Notes under the pieces: model-generated
Databases searched by the model: none
Told to the model about the DNA's origin: nothing
The model's input: the letters and a program-made list of their open reading frames with translations, nothing else
Program-made: the position numbers and the translations under genes
In this document: positions 41,040-49,057 of the stretch, piece by piece
How positions within the stretch are numbered: position 1 is the stretch's first letter
Layout: each line of letters opens with the position of its first letter
Source of the DNA: DAISIL01 sp036822015
GTDB taxonomy: Bacteria > Bacteroidota > Bacteroidia > Cytophagales > Bernardetiaceae
Assembly (NCBI GenBank): GCA_036822015.1
Contig: DAISIL010000011.1
Coordinates: 1 to 61,982, forward strand
Direction of reading: 5' to 3'
Length of the DNA: 61,982 nt

Positions 41040-42011
41040 GTGAATCACTATCACGGTAACGGTAAGCTCCTCTTGAGCGGTGAGTATTTTGTGCTTGATG
41101 GAGCCTTAGCCCTAGCCTTACCCACCCAGCAAGGGCAACGCCTCAAAGTAACTTACGCTCCCTCCCCCCATAAAGTCCTGCACTGGAAAAGCTACGACAG
41201 CGATGGCAACCTCTGGTTTGAGGCTGTTTTTGACATCGAAACTTTTGAGTGTCTGGAGGAGTACGTCTCCAAAAAATCCCTGCTCTTGCAGCGCATCTTG
41301 CAGGCAGCCCGCCGATTAGGCAAAAACTTCTTGAAAGGCAAAGAACATGTTTTGGTAGAGACCTACCTCGAGTTCCCGCGCCTTTGGGGCTTAGGTACTA
41401 GCTCGACCTTGATTCATAACATCTCCCGTTGGGCGGGCATCAATCCTTTTGAGCTGCTCTTTCGCACGCTCGGAGGGTCGGGTTATGACATCGCCTGCGC
41501 CGAATCGGAGGGACCGATTCTTTACCAAAAAACGGCAGACAACCGCGGCCCCTATGCCTGCCCCGTTGCCTTTGATCCACCCTTCAAAGACCAACTGTAT
41601 TTTGTCTATTTGGGCAAAAAACAATCTTCTGCCGAGGGTATTGCCTACTACCGCAACCACACCGAAGGGCGGGAGGAGATCGTTAGAGAGGTGAGCGAGA
41701 TCACGAAGCAACTACTCAAAGTGCAGTTAATCAAACCCTTTGAAGGACTGATCCGCAAACATGAAGAGATCGTAGCCTCGGCACTCAAGATGCGCCGCGT
41801 CAAGGACATTTATTTTGCCGACTATTGGGGAGAGATCAAATCGCTTGGTGCCTGGGGAGGAGATTTCATTCTCGTTACCTCTGACCGCGACCGCGAAGAA
41901 ACCCGTCGTTATTTTTTGAATCGGGGCTTTGCTACTTTTTTGGCATACCAGGAGATGATCCGTGATCCGCGTTCGATACAAACAAAACAAGAAAAAATGG
42001 CGATGTCTTAG
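41040..42011 (+). CDS. GYDIA family GHMP kinase
   Basis: 323 residues starting at GTG 41040 (N-terminus H-G-N-G-K-L-L-L-S-G-E-Y, the usual start of the family; no in-frame ATG precedes it closely). The ATP loop is G-L-G-T-S-S-T-L, and the signature G-G-S-G-Y-D-I-A-C-A gives the family its name. These proteins occur with mevalonate-pathway enzymes in Bacteroidota and are likely to phosphorylate a mevalonate-derived intermediate; that role is inferred. The other GHMP kinase at 29.7-30.6 kb would make the pair. Confidence 0.85.
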   Translation: MNHYHGNGKLLLSGEYFVLDGALALALPTQQGQRLKVTYAPSPHKVLHWKSYDSDGNLWFEAVFDIETFECLEEYVSKKSLLLQRILQAARRLGKNFLKGKEHVLVETYLEFPRLWGLGTSSTLIHNISRWAGINPFELLFRTLGGSGYDIACAESEGPILYQKTADNRGPYACPVAFDPPFKDQLYFVYLGKKQSSAEGIAYYRNHTEGREEIVREVSEITKQLLKVQLIKPFEGLIRKHEEIVASALKMRRVKDIYFADYWGEIKSLGAWGGDFILVTSDRDREETRRYFLNRGFATFLAYQEMIRDPRSIQTKQEKMAMS

Positions 42012-42136
42012 ATTTTTTGCACAAAATTTGAAGACAGTTTCAATTATTGGTGGAGTTCCGTTACCACCGTAAAAAAAGGAGGCCGCACCCGAAAAGCCAA
42101 CCGAGTAGGGGAAATTCTATTAAACATCTGTATCTC

Positions 42137-42421
42137 ATGTTAAAAACCATCAAAGTTTTTGTAGTTGTGGCCATTGCAGCCTTGACGATGAGTAGTTGCG
42201 CCCTTACACTTCCTGTCAATGCAACCAGCAATCCTGTGGGAAGTAAAGTAGGGATGTCCAAAGCGACAGGTTATTTTGGCGTTTTGTTTTTTGATGCCGA
42301 TGCCAGTATCCAAACGGCTGCTAAAAACGGAGGAATCACCAAAATATCCACCGTGGATATCAAGCACACCAGCGTCCTGAACCTGATCGTAACCTACGAA
42401 ACCATCGTTACGGGTGAGTAA
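42137..42421 (+). CDS. TRL-like family lipoprotein
   Basis: 94 residues. Lipoprotein signal with lipobox M-S-S-C (Cys20), then a short domain with N-A-T-S-N-P-V-G-S-K-V-G, D-A-S-I-Q-T-A-A-K-N-G-G-I-T-K-I and Y-E-T-I-V-T-G-E, the TRL pattern named after tRNA-leucine-linked genes of spirochaetes. Function unknown, probably outer-membrane associated. ATG 42137 starts the signal peptide. The next gene's ATG follows its stop directly. Confidence 0.85.
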   Translation: MLKTIKVFVVVAIAALTMSSCALTLPVNATSNPVGSKVGMSKATGYFGVLFFDADASIQTAAKNGGITKISTVDIKHTSVLNLIVTYETIVTGE

Positions 42422-42904
42422 ATGAGTCGATCACTACAACAAGCAGGGGGAGTTTGGCTTTCCCTGCTTTTTTTCGTTATTCAATGTACACCTACCCCCG
42501 AGCGTGCCTTACCGCTCTTCAATGGATTGGTTTTTGCTTTGCAGGAAGGTGAAGCCGTTCAAGAAATCAACCGCATTACCCAACAAGACTTTTTGCAATA
42601 CACCGGAAGAACAAACGTACCCCTTTTTCGGCTCGTACAAGGACAGGGATACCGTATCTTCATTGGTATTCCCTACCAAACAACTCTGCAAGACCTACTG
42701 GCTCATCCCATAGATTCTGCTACCACACTCCGAGCAGAGGCGAGTGGTTTTGTACGTCGCCTCAACCGTAAGGGGCAAACGCTCATCGAAGAAGCCATTG
42801 TGCAGGAGGACGGAAATCTGGTCTATCTGTTGCTGCAAACCAATACTTTACCAGATACTTCATCTCATCAACTGCTCCAACAAAGATGGATAACAAAACC
42901 CTAA
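42422..42904 (+). CDS. hypothetical lipoprotein
   Basis: 160 residues. The N-terminal region (W-L-S-L-L-F-F-V-I-Q-C) is a lipoprotein signal with Cys22. The mature part is a mix of short strands and helices and I cannot assign a family. It begins immediately after the TRL gene stop (TAA-ATG) and runs 19 bp into the next gene, so the three genes form one translational unit. Confidence 0.65.
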   Translation: MSRSLQQAGGVWLSLLFFVIQCTPTPERALPLFNGLVFALQEGEAVQEINRITQQDFLQYTGRTNVPLFRLVQGQGYRIFIGIPYQTTLQDLLAHPIDSATTLRAEASGFVRRLNRKGQTLIEEAIVQEDGNLVYLLLQTNTLPDTSSHQLLQQRWITKP

Positions 42905-43434
42905 GCACTTGCCAAATAGTCTTATACAGCCTAATCGGATTGATTTTGACGGGCTGCATGGGCATTAAGCCTGGAGCTACCCGAGGGGGCAAAAACTTAT
43001 ACGAATCTTTCTTTGTGGGGGAAGCCGGAACGCAGTATTTCATTAAGCCGCTCACATTCGAGACCAACCAAGCCGATGAGCAACTCTTGATGGACTTTGG
43101 CTTTCGGTACTTGCCCGGACAAGCCTCGGAGGATGTACGGGTGGCCTACTCCCTACGTACCCCCCAGTTGTTTCGATCCATGGATACGCTCTTGATTTGT
43201 AGCCCTACCGATACGCTCATCTGCACAGGTCACCGCTTTTTGTTCAACGAAAAAAAGAAAGATTTTCTCTCTCGCTTTGAAACCCAAACGAAACTTGATC
43301 ACCTAAAAAGCATTTTTGCGCAAGCAGATTGGCGCGTAACCGTTATCGGGGATAACTACCGACGAACATTTACCCCGATAAAGAAGAAAAAGATAGACAA
43401 GGTACGCGATTATCTCTTTGTGCTTTTTGAGTAG
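42886..43434 (+). CDS. hypothetical lipoprotein
   Basis: 182 residues with a lipoprotein signal ending L-I-L-T-G-C (Cys24). The mature part contains F-F-V-G-E-A-G-T-Q-Y-F-I-K-P-L and a lysine-rich C-terminus with K-K-K-K-I-D-K; the tyrosine/strand pattern near 50-75 suggests a small beta domain. No family recognised. It overlaps the preceding gene by 19 bp and stops 1 bp before the convergent monooxygenase stop. Confidence 0.7.
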   Translation: MDNKTLSTCQIVLYSLIGLILTGCMGIKPGATRGGKNLYESFFVGEAGTQYFIKPLTFETNQADEQLLMDFGFRYLPGQASEDVRVAYSLRTPQLFRSMDTLLICSPTDTLICTGHRFLFNEKKKDFLSRFETQTKLDHLKSIFAQADWRVTVIGDNYRRTFTPIKKKKIDKVRDYLFVLFE

Positions 43435-43435
43435 G

Positions 43436-44836
43436 CTACCACATCTCCAGCGGCGGTTTTTGAGATGCCTTACCGGCAGCCATCACGTAGCCGTCGGGGC
43501 GGATGATGGCCCAATCTACGTTTTGCCAGCCATCTTTCTCCAACTCGGGATAGCTTCCCGTCTCGAAGATAAAGACATCGCGCTGCTCGGGCCAGGGGGA
43601 GCGGTCGCGGGCAATCCAATAAAAACGATGCTTCCAGGGCTGAATGCGCGGAAAAAGATGCCCTACCTTTGGGTGTCGCCTGGCTTTGGGCCAGAGGCGT
43701 AGGGGAGGGGTACCGGCGGCATAGTCCACGATATACCGCCGAAGGATGGGCGTTTGTTCGATCCGTCGGAAGATTTGTTGCGCCACACGTACCCCCAGGG
43801 GATGCTGCCACTGCAAGAGTTTACCCAAAAACATGGCCCCACGCATGATATGCCGCACGTGTCGCTTACGCTCGACCTGGTAGCCCGTCAGGATGGCGTA
43901 GTCGGCCCCGCGCTGGAGATGCGCAATGATTCGCCAGCTTAGGTTTTGGGCATCCCGAAGTCCGGCACAAAGCCCCTGCCCAGCAAAGGGCGGCATCTGG
44001 TGAGCGGCATCGCCCAACAAAAAGATTGCGCCTTCTTGCCAGCGCGTAGCCACCCGAGAGGTGAAGATATAAGCATCGGCACGCCAAATAGCTAAGTCAT
44101 CGGGATTGATATACGGACGGAGCAACTCCTGCAAACGCGCTGGCTGGAGCAAGTCAGTACTTACCTCGTCGGGCCAAACCCGAAATTCCCAACGAAAATG
44201 CCCGCAAGCCCCCTGCACATACGTCGCCGGCCGCGACCGATGGGCATACTGGATGTGCCGAGCCGGGAACGTAGCCTTACCCGTATAATGCCCATCAACG
44301 ACGATCCACTCTTGATGAAAACCGGAAGAAGATAACTCAATTTCGGATAGTTCTCGAATGGTGCTATGGCTGCCATCGGCCCCCAACACAAACAAACCCG
44401 AAAAATCCGTACCCTCGTGTGTCGTAACGTAGCCCCGACCCTCTTCCGAAGACTGCCATAAGCCCACCACGTGCCGCCCCTCCAAAAAATCCACCGTAGC
44501 CAAAGCCGCTATCCGTTCCCGAAGCAGTGCCTCCAGGCGTGGCTGATAAAACCAGTAACGATCCTGCCCCGTTTCCCGCCAAAAGGGGCGGTTGTCTTTG
44601 TCCAAAAAAAGTGCCTCTCCAAATGGCACAATCGCCGATTCTAGCTCTGGAAACAAGCCCAGCTGCTCCAAAATAGCCAGCGTTTCGCCATCCAGATGTA
44701 CCGCCCGAGGGTAAGGGTAAGCACCCTGACGCTGCTCGAGTACCAACGTAACCAGTCCTGCCTGCCCCAAAAACAGAGCCGCTGCCAGGCCCACTGGCCC
44801 GCCTCCCACCACGATTACGTCATAGTCTCGTCGCAC
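43436..44836 (-). CDS. FAD-dependent monooxygenase (MhpA-like aromatic hydroxylase family)
   Basis: 466 residues. FAD-binding G-G-G-P-V-G-L near residue 11, the D-G motif (G-A-D-G-S-H-S) near 152, and the second FAD site G-D-A-A-H-Q-M-P-P-F-A-G-Q-G near 275 are all present. This is the class A flavoprotein hydroxylase layout, closest to MhpA-type 3-(3-hydroxyphenyl)propionate hydroxylases but without a clear partner set, so the substrate is unknown. It starts directly after the outer-membrane protein stop and ends the long minus-strand run that begins with rho. Confidence 0.88.
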   Translation of the reverse strand: MRRDYDVIVVGGGPVGLAAALFLGQAGLVTLVLEQRQGAYPYPRAVHLDGETLAILEQLGLFPELESAIVPFGEALFLDKDNRPFWRETGQDRYWFYQPRLEALLRERIAALATVDFLEGRHVVGLWQSSEEGRGYVTTHEGTDFSGLFVLGADGSHSTIRELSEIELSSSGFHQEWIVVDGHYTGKATFPARHIQYAHRSRPATYVQGACGHFRWEFRVWPDEVSTDLLQPARLQELLRPYINPDDLAIWRADAYIFTSRVATRWQEGAIFLLGDAAHQMPPFAGQGLCAGLRDAQNLSWRIIAHLQRGADYAILTGYQVERKRHVRHIMRGAMFLGKLLQWQHPLGVRVAQQIFRRIEQTPILRRYIVDYAAGTPPLRLWPKARRHPKVGHLFPRIQPWKHRFYWIARDRSPWPEQRDVFIFETGSYPELEKDGWQNVDWAIIRPDGYVMAAGKASQKPPLEMW

Positions 44837-45475
44837 TCAAAAGAAAAATCCCAAATCCAAAGAAAAATAATTCATCAAAGCCCGAAAACCAATATCCGAT
44901 TTTGTGATCCGAGCCAGCCCGTGGTGATAGCTCAAACCCACGTCTATTTTGCCGATCTCGGCGGCATCAAACTCCAGGCCAAGTCCCACCAAAAAATCTG
45001 GGGTAAACGTATTGTAGTTATCCATTTTTCGGTTGGTCAGTTTATCGCCGTTGGGGAGTTCGGTGGTCGTAACAGCCCCTACGTTAATGCCCATTTGTAG
45101 CCCAAACAAGCCGCGCAAATGCAAGCCCTCGGCGAGTTCCCCCGAGCGCATTTTCAGGGCCAGCGGTATTTCGATGGTCGTGAAGCCTACTTTGGCTACG
45201 GCATCATTAAAGCCAGAAAATTTATATCCTTTTTGTACGATTTGCAAACCAGTGCGGAAACCTACTCGTTCGGCAAAGTCATAGTCGAGGAGCAGCCCCC
45301 CCGAAAAGCCCAAACGGGCATTGTTGTCCACGTAGTCCAGGACGTTTTTGTCCTCGTCCGTTAGTCGGGCAAAGCTAATGGTGGGGTTGAAGTTTAGCCC
45401 CAGGCGTAGATTAGATTGGGCCAGGAGGACACATGAAAAAAGCATCCAGGCAATGGTGAGCAGAAATCGTTTCAT
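44837..45475 (-). CDS. outer membrane beta-barrel protein (PorT-like family)
   Basis: 212 residues. Signal peptide (to about 19), then regularly alternating amphipathic strands with aromatic residues and a terminal F-S-L-D-L-G-F-F-F, ending in phenylalanine as outer-membrane proteins do. The pattern (L-R-L-G-L-N-F-N-P near the mature start) fits the PorT family of outer-membrane barrels; the true PorT of T9SS belongs there, but this cannot be called PorT itself. Its stop abuts the monooxygenase start. Confidence 0.75.
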   Translation of the reverse strand: MKRFLLTIAWMLFSCVLLAQSNLRLGLNFNPTISFARLTDEDKNVLDYVDNNARLGFSGGLLLDYDFAERVGFRTGLQIVQKGYKFSGFNDAVAKVGFTTIEIPLALKMRSGELAEGLHLRGLFGLQMGINVGAVTTTELPNGDKLTNRKMDNYNTFTPDFLVGLGLEFDAAEIGKIDVGLSYHHGLARITKSDIGFRALMNYFSLDLGFFF

Positions 45476-45500
45476 TATTTTTTTTGAAGCAAATATACGG

Positions 45501-46259
45501 CTAATCTTTGGGCAAGCAAAAAAATGCCGGTTGGTCTGCTTGCCTCGGAAGTCGCAGGATGTGATCGGCGGCAGGCACAGGAAGGCTTTCCTGTTCGCGG
45601 CGGTAGATGTCCCAGCAGATCATTTGTTGGGAGGCTTTATCGTGGAAGCACAACTGTTGTTCCAAAAATTGCCAGGCACTGCTGGCCCAAAATGGAAGCT
45701 GTTCACGAAAGCTCCCAAACATATCAAAAACAAAAATACCAGACTCGGGAATGTTCAGAAACAACAGGTTTTGGTATTCGGATAGCTGATCGGGCAGGTG
45801 GGCGTGGGCGGGGATTATGCCCGAGAGGCTACTTTGGCTGCGCCACTCCCTGCGCTGCATATCGTAACGAACCAGGGCATGGCGATCCTGGGCAAAGAGC
45901 CACAGCGTCTGATCGGCCGATGGTGCTGTGAGGGTGATCCACCCAAAATCTTCGGGGAGGGTTAAGCGATCGAGCAGCACCAAAAAGCGATCCAGGAAAA
46001 GTACGCTTTGGGTTTCTTCGGAGAACAAAAACACCTTCCAACGGTGGCTAAAATCCATGCTAGTCAAGGGTATAGCTGCTGGTGCGGCAAAGCGTCGTTC
46101 TATCTTGCCGGCCGTATCGAGGAGCAGCACTTCTTCGGTTTGGGTGAGGGCGTAGCAGTGCTGTCCGTTGGTGTGCAGGCTACGCAACGGGGGGAGTTGT
46201 GCCTGTGTGTTGGTCCCGATCAGGAGGAGTAAAGCGATGTAAAGCCAGTGATTGTCCAT
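45501..46259 (-). CDS. hypothetical exported protein, probable beta-propeller
   Basis: 252 residues. Signal peptide M-D-N-H-W-L-Y-I-A-L-L-L-L-I-G cleaved near T-Q-A-Q, then repeats of beta strands of the WD/NHL type (Y-A-L-T-Q-T-E-E-V-L-L-L-D-T, V-L-F-L-D-R, L-F-L-N-I-P-E-S-G-I-F-V-F-D). A propeller is a reasonable guess but no family is certain. The start was set at ATG 46259 (ATG 46271 is possible). Either choice overlaps the end of lpxH by 80-92 bp in another frame. Confidence 0.7.
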   Translation of the reverse strand: MDNHWLYIALLLLIGTNTQAQLPPLRSLHTNGQHCYALTQTEEVLLLDTAGKIERRFAAPAAIPLTSMDFSHRWKVFLFSEETQSVLFLDRFLVLLDRLTLPEDFGWITLTAPSADQTLWLFAQDRHALVRYDMQRREWRSQSSLSGIIPAHAHLPDQLSEYQNLLFLNIPESGIFVFDMFGSFREQLPFWASSAWQFLEQQLCFHDKASQQMICWDIYRREQESLPVPAADHILRLPRQADQPAFFCLPKD

Positions 46260-47025
46260 CAAAGACAGCATAGGTACAAAAGTTGAGCCACTCGCCGAGG
46301 TTGAGGTAGCGGCTCTTGGCCCCAACGGGCAAATCAAGCGGAATGTGGCGATGCCCAAACACATAAAAATCGTGGGGATGTTGCTTTTCGAGGGTGTGGG
46401 CATACTGCCAAAGCCATTCATTTTGAGGAGATTGAGCTGCGTTTGCTTGTGCCTCTACTTGTTCTTTGGGGCTGAGCCAAACGCCTTTGCGGCGTTTGTT
46501 GAGGTCTGACCAGAAGTGAGCCAGCCCGAGGGCTTGGTTGGGGTGAAGCAGATGCTCAAAGATGAACATAAAAAATGGATTTTGAAAAACAAACTTTTTC
46601 AAAAACTTGTACTTTTTATCGCCCGGCCCCAGTCCATCGCCGTGGGCAAGGTATAGCCTAATGCCATTCCAGACCACCGATTGCGGCTGATGATAAATCG
46701 TTACGCCGAGTTCTTGGCTAAGGTAGTCTTTCATCCAGAGATCGTGGTTGCCCGTAAAGAGCGTAACGGGTATGCCCTGATCGGTGAGCTGGGCGATCTT
46801 GCCTTGTAGCCGAGCGGCGCCACGCGGAATCACTCGGCGATGCTCAAACCAAAAGTCAAAAATATCGCCCAGAAAGATAAACCGCTCCGCCGTAGCTTCG
46901 TGTGCTTCGATCCATTGCAAGATTTTGCGCTCACGGGCTTGGCTTTCTGTTGCACTGGGCCAGCCCAGGTGAAAATCGGAGGCCAGGTAGATGGCTTTGC
47001 CTTCGGGTAGGTGAAGCTGTTGCAT
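46180..47025 (-). CDS. lpxH: UDP-2,3-diacylglucosamine diphosphatase (LpxH-type)
   Basis: 281 residues of the calcineurin-like metallophosphatase fold: S-D-F-H-L-G, G-D-I-F-D-F-W, G-N-H-D-L-W, H-G-D-G and G-H-R-H carry the metal ligands. The F-W and L-A-H-G-D-G spacing fits LpxH-type enzymes, which release UMP from UDP-diacylglucosamine in lipid A synthesis at the inner membrane. Bacteroidota often encode more than one LpxH-like protein, so the substrate is likely but not certain. The last ~20 residues extend beyond the usual end and overlap the next gene. Confidence 0.85.
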   Translation of the reverse strand: MQQLHLPEGKAIYLASDFHLGWPSATESQARERKILQWIEAHEATAERFIFLGDIFDFWFEHRRVIPRGAARLQGKIAQLTDQGIPVTLFTGNHDLWMKDYLSQELGVTIYHQPQSVVWNGIRLYLAHGDGLGPGDKKYKFLKKFVFQNPFFMFIFEHLLHPNQALGLAHFWSDLNKRRKGVWLSPKEQVEAQANAAQSPQNEWLWQYAHTLEKQHPHDFYVFGHRHIPLDLPVGAKSRYLNLGEWLNFCTYAVFDGQSLALHRFTPPDRDQHTGTTPPVA

Positions 47026-47076
47026 GACACAAAAAAACAGCTTTTGGCGGAGAAACCAGGGATGTATCAGTGATTT

Positions 47077-47544
47077 TTATTCGGGTCGATACTGGATCAC
47101 GAAGCCGTGAAAGAGATTTCTTGCGGCTGCGGGGGAGCTACAGTTGGTCTGGGCGATCAGTTCCCAACGGACGTTGGGCAGCAGAAAGAGATCGGGCAGG
47201 AGGCGGTGGAGTTGTTGGGTGCGTCGGAGATTGAGGGCGCGTTGGCGTTCTTCTTGTTGGGGGCTTCCGGTCGGGTACCAACTGTAAAGGAGCTGTACGG
47301 CAGTGATCTTGCGTCCTTTGAGCAGGGCTACATCCTGTGCATTTTCGATGGTCGTGCGCCCGTAGTGGAACTGCAACAGGAGTTCTCCATCAAAGCGTTT
47401 CTTGAAGTCAAACTCTCGGATGTAGTGTACGTCGATGGTATCAAAGACGGTCTTTACGCTGGGTTGTGCTAGCCCACCCCAGGCGGAGCAGCACAACCAA
47501 CAGCCTAAAAACCAGTACAAGCATCTGGCAAACGTGATGTTCAT
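47077..47544 (-). CDS. hypothetical exported protein
   Basis: 155 residues. Signal peptide in the first ~27 residues (W-F-L-G-C-W-L-C-C-S-A-W-G-G-L-A-Q), followed by a small alpha/beta domain with R-T-T-I-E-N-A-Q-D and R-A-L-N-L-R-R-T-Q-Q-L. This order recalls the start of OmpA-like peptidoglycan-binding domains, but the diagnostic D and R positions are not clear. Function unknown. It sits between proS and lpxH in the rho-led run. Confidence 0.65.
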   Translation of the reverse strand: MNITFARCLYWFLGCWLCCSAWGGLAQPSVKTVFDTIDVHYIREFDFKKRFDGELLLQFHYGRTTIENAQDVALLKGRKITAVQLLYSWYPTGSPQQEERQRALNLRRTQQLHRLLPDLFLLPNVRWELIAQTNCSSPAAARNLFHGFVIQYRPE

Positions 47545-47556
47545 TCCCCGTGGCGT

Positions 47557-49032
47557 TTAGTAAGCCCTGGCAAAGACCACACGTCGGGAAGAGGGTTTTC
47601 CGGTCAGGATACACGCGCCACTTTCGGCAGGGGCATCCAGAGGGATACAGCGAATGGTGGCTTTGGTGCGTTCCTTGATTTGGGCTTCTGTTTCGGGGCT
47701 TCCGTCCCAATGCGCCAACAAAAAACCGCCTTTTTCATCCAACACCTGCTCAAACTCCTCCCACGTATCGACGGACGTGGTGTTTGCCGCACGAAAAGCG
47801 TGGGCTTTGTTAAAGATATTTTGGTGTATCTCTGGCAATAATTTGACCACAATAGATACGATGTCGTGGAGGGGATAGGATGTTTTTTGTTTGGTATCGC
47901 GTCGGGCAAGTTCAATGACCTCATTTTGTAGGTCGCGCATCCCGAGGGCTAGGCGCACCGGCACGCCTTTGAGTTCCCACTCGGCAAACTTAAAGCCTGG
48001 CCGGTGGGTGTCGCGGTTATCGAAGTGTACGCGAATATCGTGCCGTCGTAGGTCGGACTGGATAGATTCGATGTGCTGGGCCAGGGTAGCGCGTTCCTCT
48101 TCGGATTTGTAGATCGGAACGATGACAACCTGAATGGGTGCCAGACGCGGGGGCAAAACCAGCCCGTCGTCGTCGGAGTGTGCCATAATCAAAGCGCCCA
48201 TCAGGCGCGTACTCACGCCCCAGGAGGTTCCCCAGACGTACTCCTCCTGCCCCTGGGTGTTGGCGAAGCGTACATCAAAGGCTTTGGCAAAATTTTGCCC
48301 CAGGAAGTGAGACGTACCGGCTTGTAAGGCTTTGCCATCTTGCATCAATGCCTCAATGCAATACGTATCCTCGGCACCGGCAAAGCGTTCGCTTTCCGTT
48401 TTTACGCCCTGAATGACGGGCAGGGCCAGATCGTTTTCCGCAAAATCGGCATAGATACGGAGCATCTGGAGGGTCTCGGCGACGGCTTCCTCACGGGTAG
48501 CATGGGCGGTGTGGCCTTCTTGCCACAAGAACTCGGCCGTGCGCAGGAAGAGCCGCGTGCGCATCTCCCAACGGACAACGTTAGCCCATTGGTTGATGAG
48601 CAGGGGCAAATCGCGGTACGACTGAATCCAGTTTTTGTAGGTACTCCAAATGACCGTCTCGGAGGTCGGGCGAACGATCAGTTCCTCCTCGAGGCGAGAG
48701 TCCGGATCGGGGATGACCCCGGGACCGTCGGGGTTGTTTTTGAGGCGATAGTGCGTAACGACGGCGCACTCTTTGGCAAAGCCTTCTACGTGAGCTGCTT
48801 CGCGGCTCAAATACGACTTCGGAATAAAGATGGGAAAGTAGGCGTTTTGGTGTCCCGTTTCCTTGAACATATCATCGAGCCGGCGTTGCATCCGTTCCCA
48901 AATGCTAAAACCGTAGGGCTTGATGACCATACATCCGCGCACGGCGGAGTTTTCGGCTAGGTCGGCTTTCTTGACCAGTTCGTTGTACCAGTTGGCGTAA
49001 TTTTCGCTGCGCGAGGTGAGTCCTTTTGCCAT
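47557..49032 (-). CDS. proS: prolyl-tRNA synthetase
   Basis: 491 residues, the short class II form without the bacterial editing insertion (archaeal/eukaryotic-like type 3). Motif 2 (R-W-E-M-R-T-R-L-F-L-R-T-A-E-F-L-W-Q-E-G-H) and motif 3-like G-V-S-T-R-L-M-G are clear, as is a proline-specific T-S-E-T. The C-terminal extension ends in R-V-V-F-A-R-A-Y, the tyrosine end typical of this group. It charges tRNA-Pro in the cytoplasm. It starts 25 bp after rho and belongs to the same minus-strand run. Confidence 0.97.
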   Translation of the reverse strand: MAKGLTSRSENYANWYNELVKKADLAENSAVRGCMVIKPYGFSIWERMQRRLDDMFKETGHQNAYFPIFIPKSYLSREAAHVEGFAKECAVVTHYRLKNNPDGPGVIPDPDSRLEEELIVRPTSETVIWSTYKNWIQSYRDLPLLINQWANVVRWEMRTRLFLRTAEFLWQEGHTAHATREEAVAETLQMLRIYADFAENDLALPVIQGVKTESERFAGAEDTYCIEALMQDGKALQAGTSHFLGQNFAKAFDVRFANTQGQEEYVWGTSWGVSTRLMGALIMAHSDDDGLVLPPRLAPIQVVIVPIYKSEEERATLAQHIESIQSDLRRHDIRVHFDNRDTHRPGFKFAEWELKGVPVRLALGMRDLQNEVIELARRDTKQKTSYPLHDIVSIVVKLLPEIHQNIFNKAHAFRAANTTSVDTWEEFEQVLDEKGGFLLAHWDGSPETEAQIKERTKATIRCIPLDAPAESGACILTGKPSSRRVVFARAY

Positions 49033-49057
49033 GTGTATCGAATGAGAGGTTAGGGAT

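Noticed and set aside
42055..42083. GGTGG ... CCACC hairpin before the TRL-like gene
   Set aside because: Only 5 bp of stem with a 10-nt loop and no T-tract; too weak to call.
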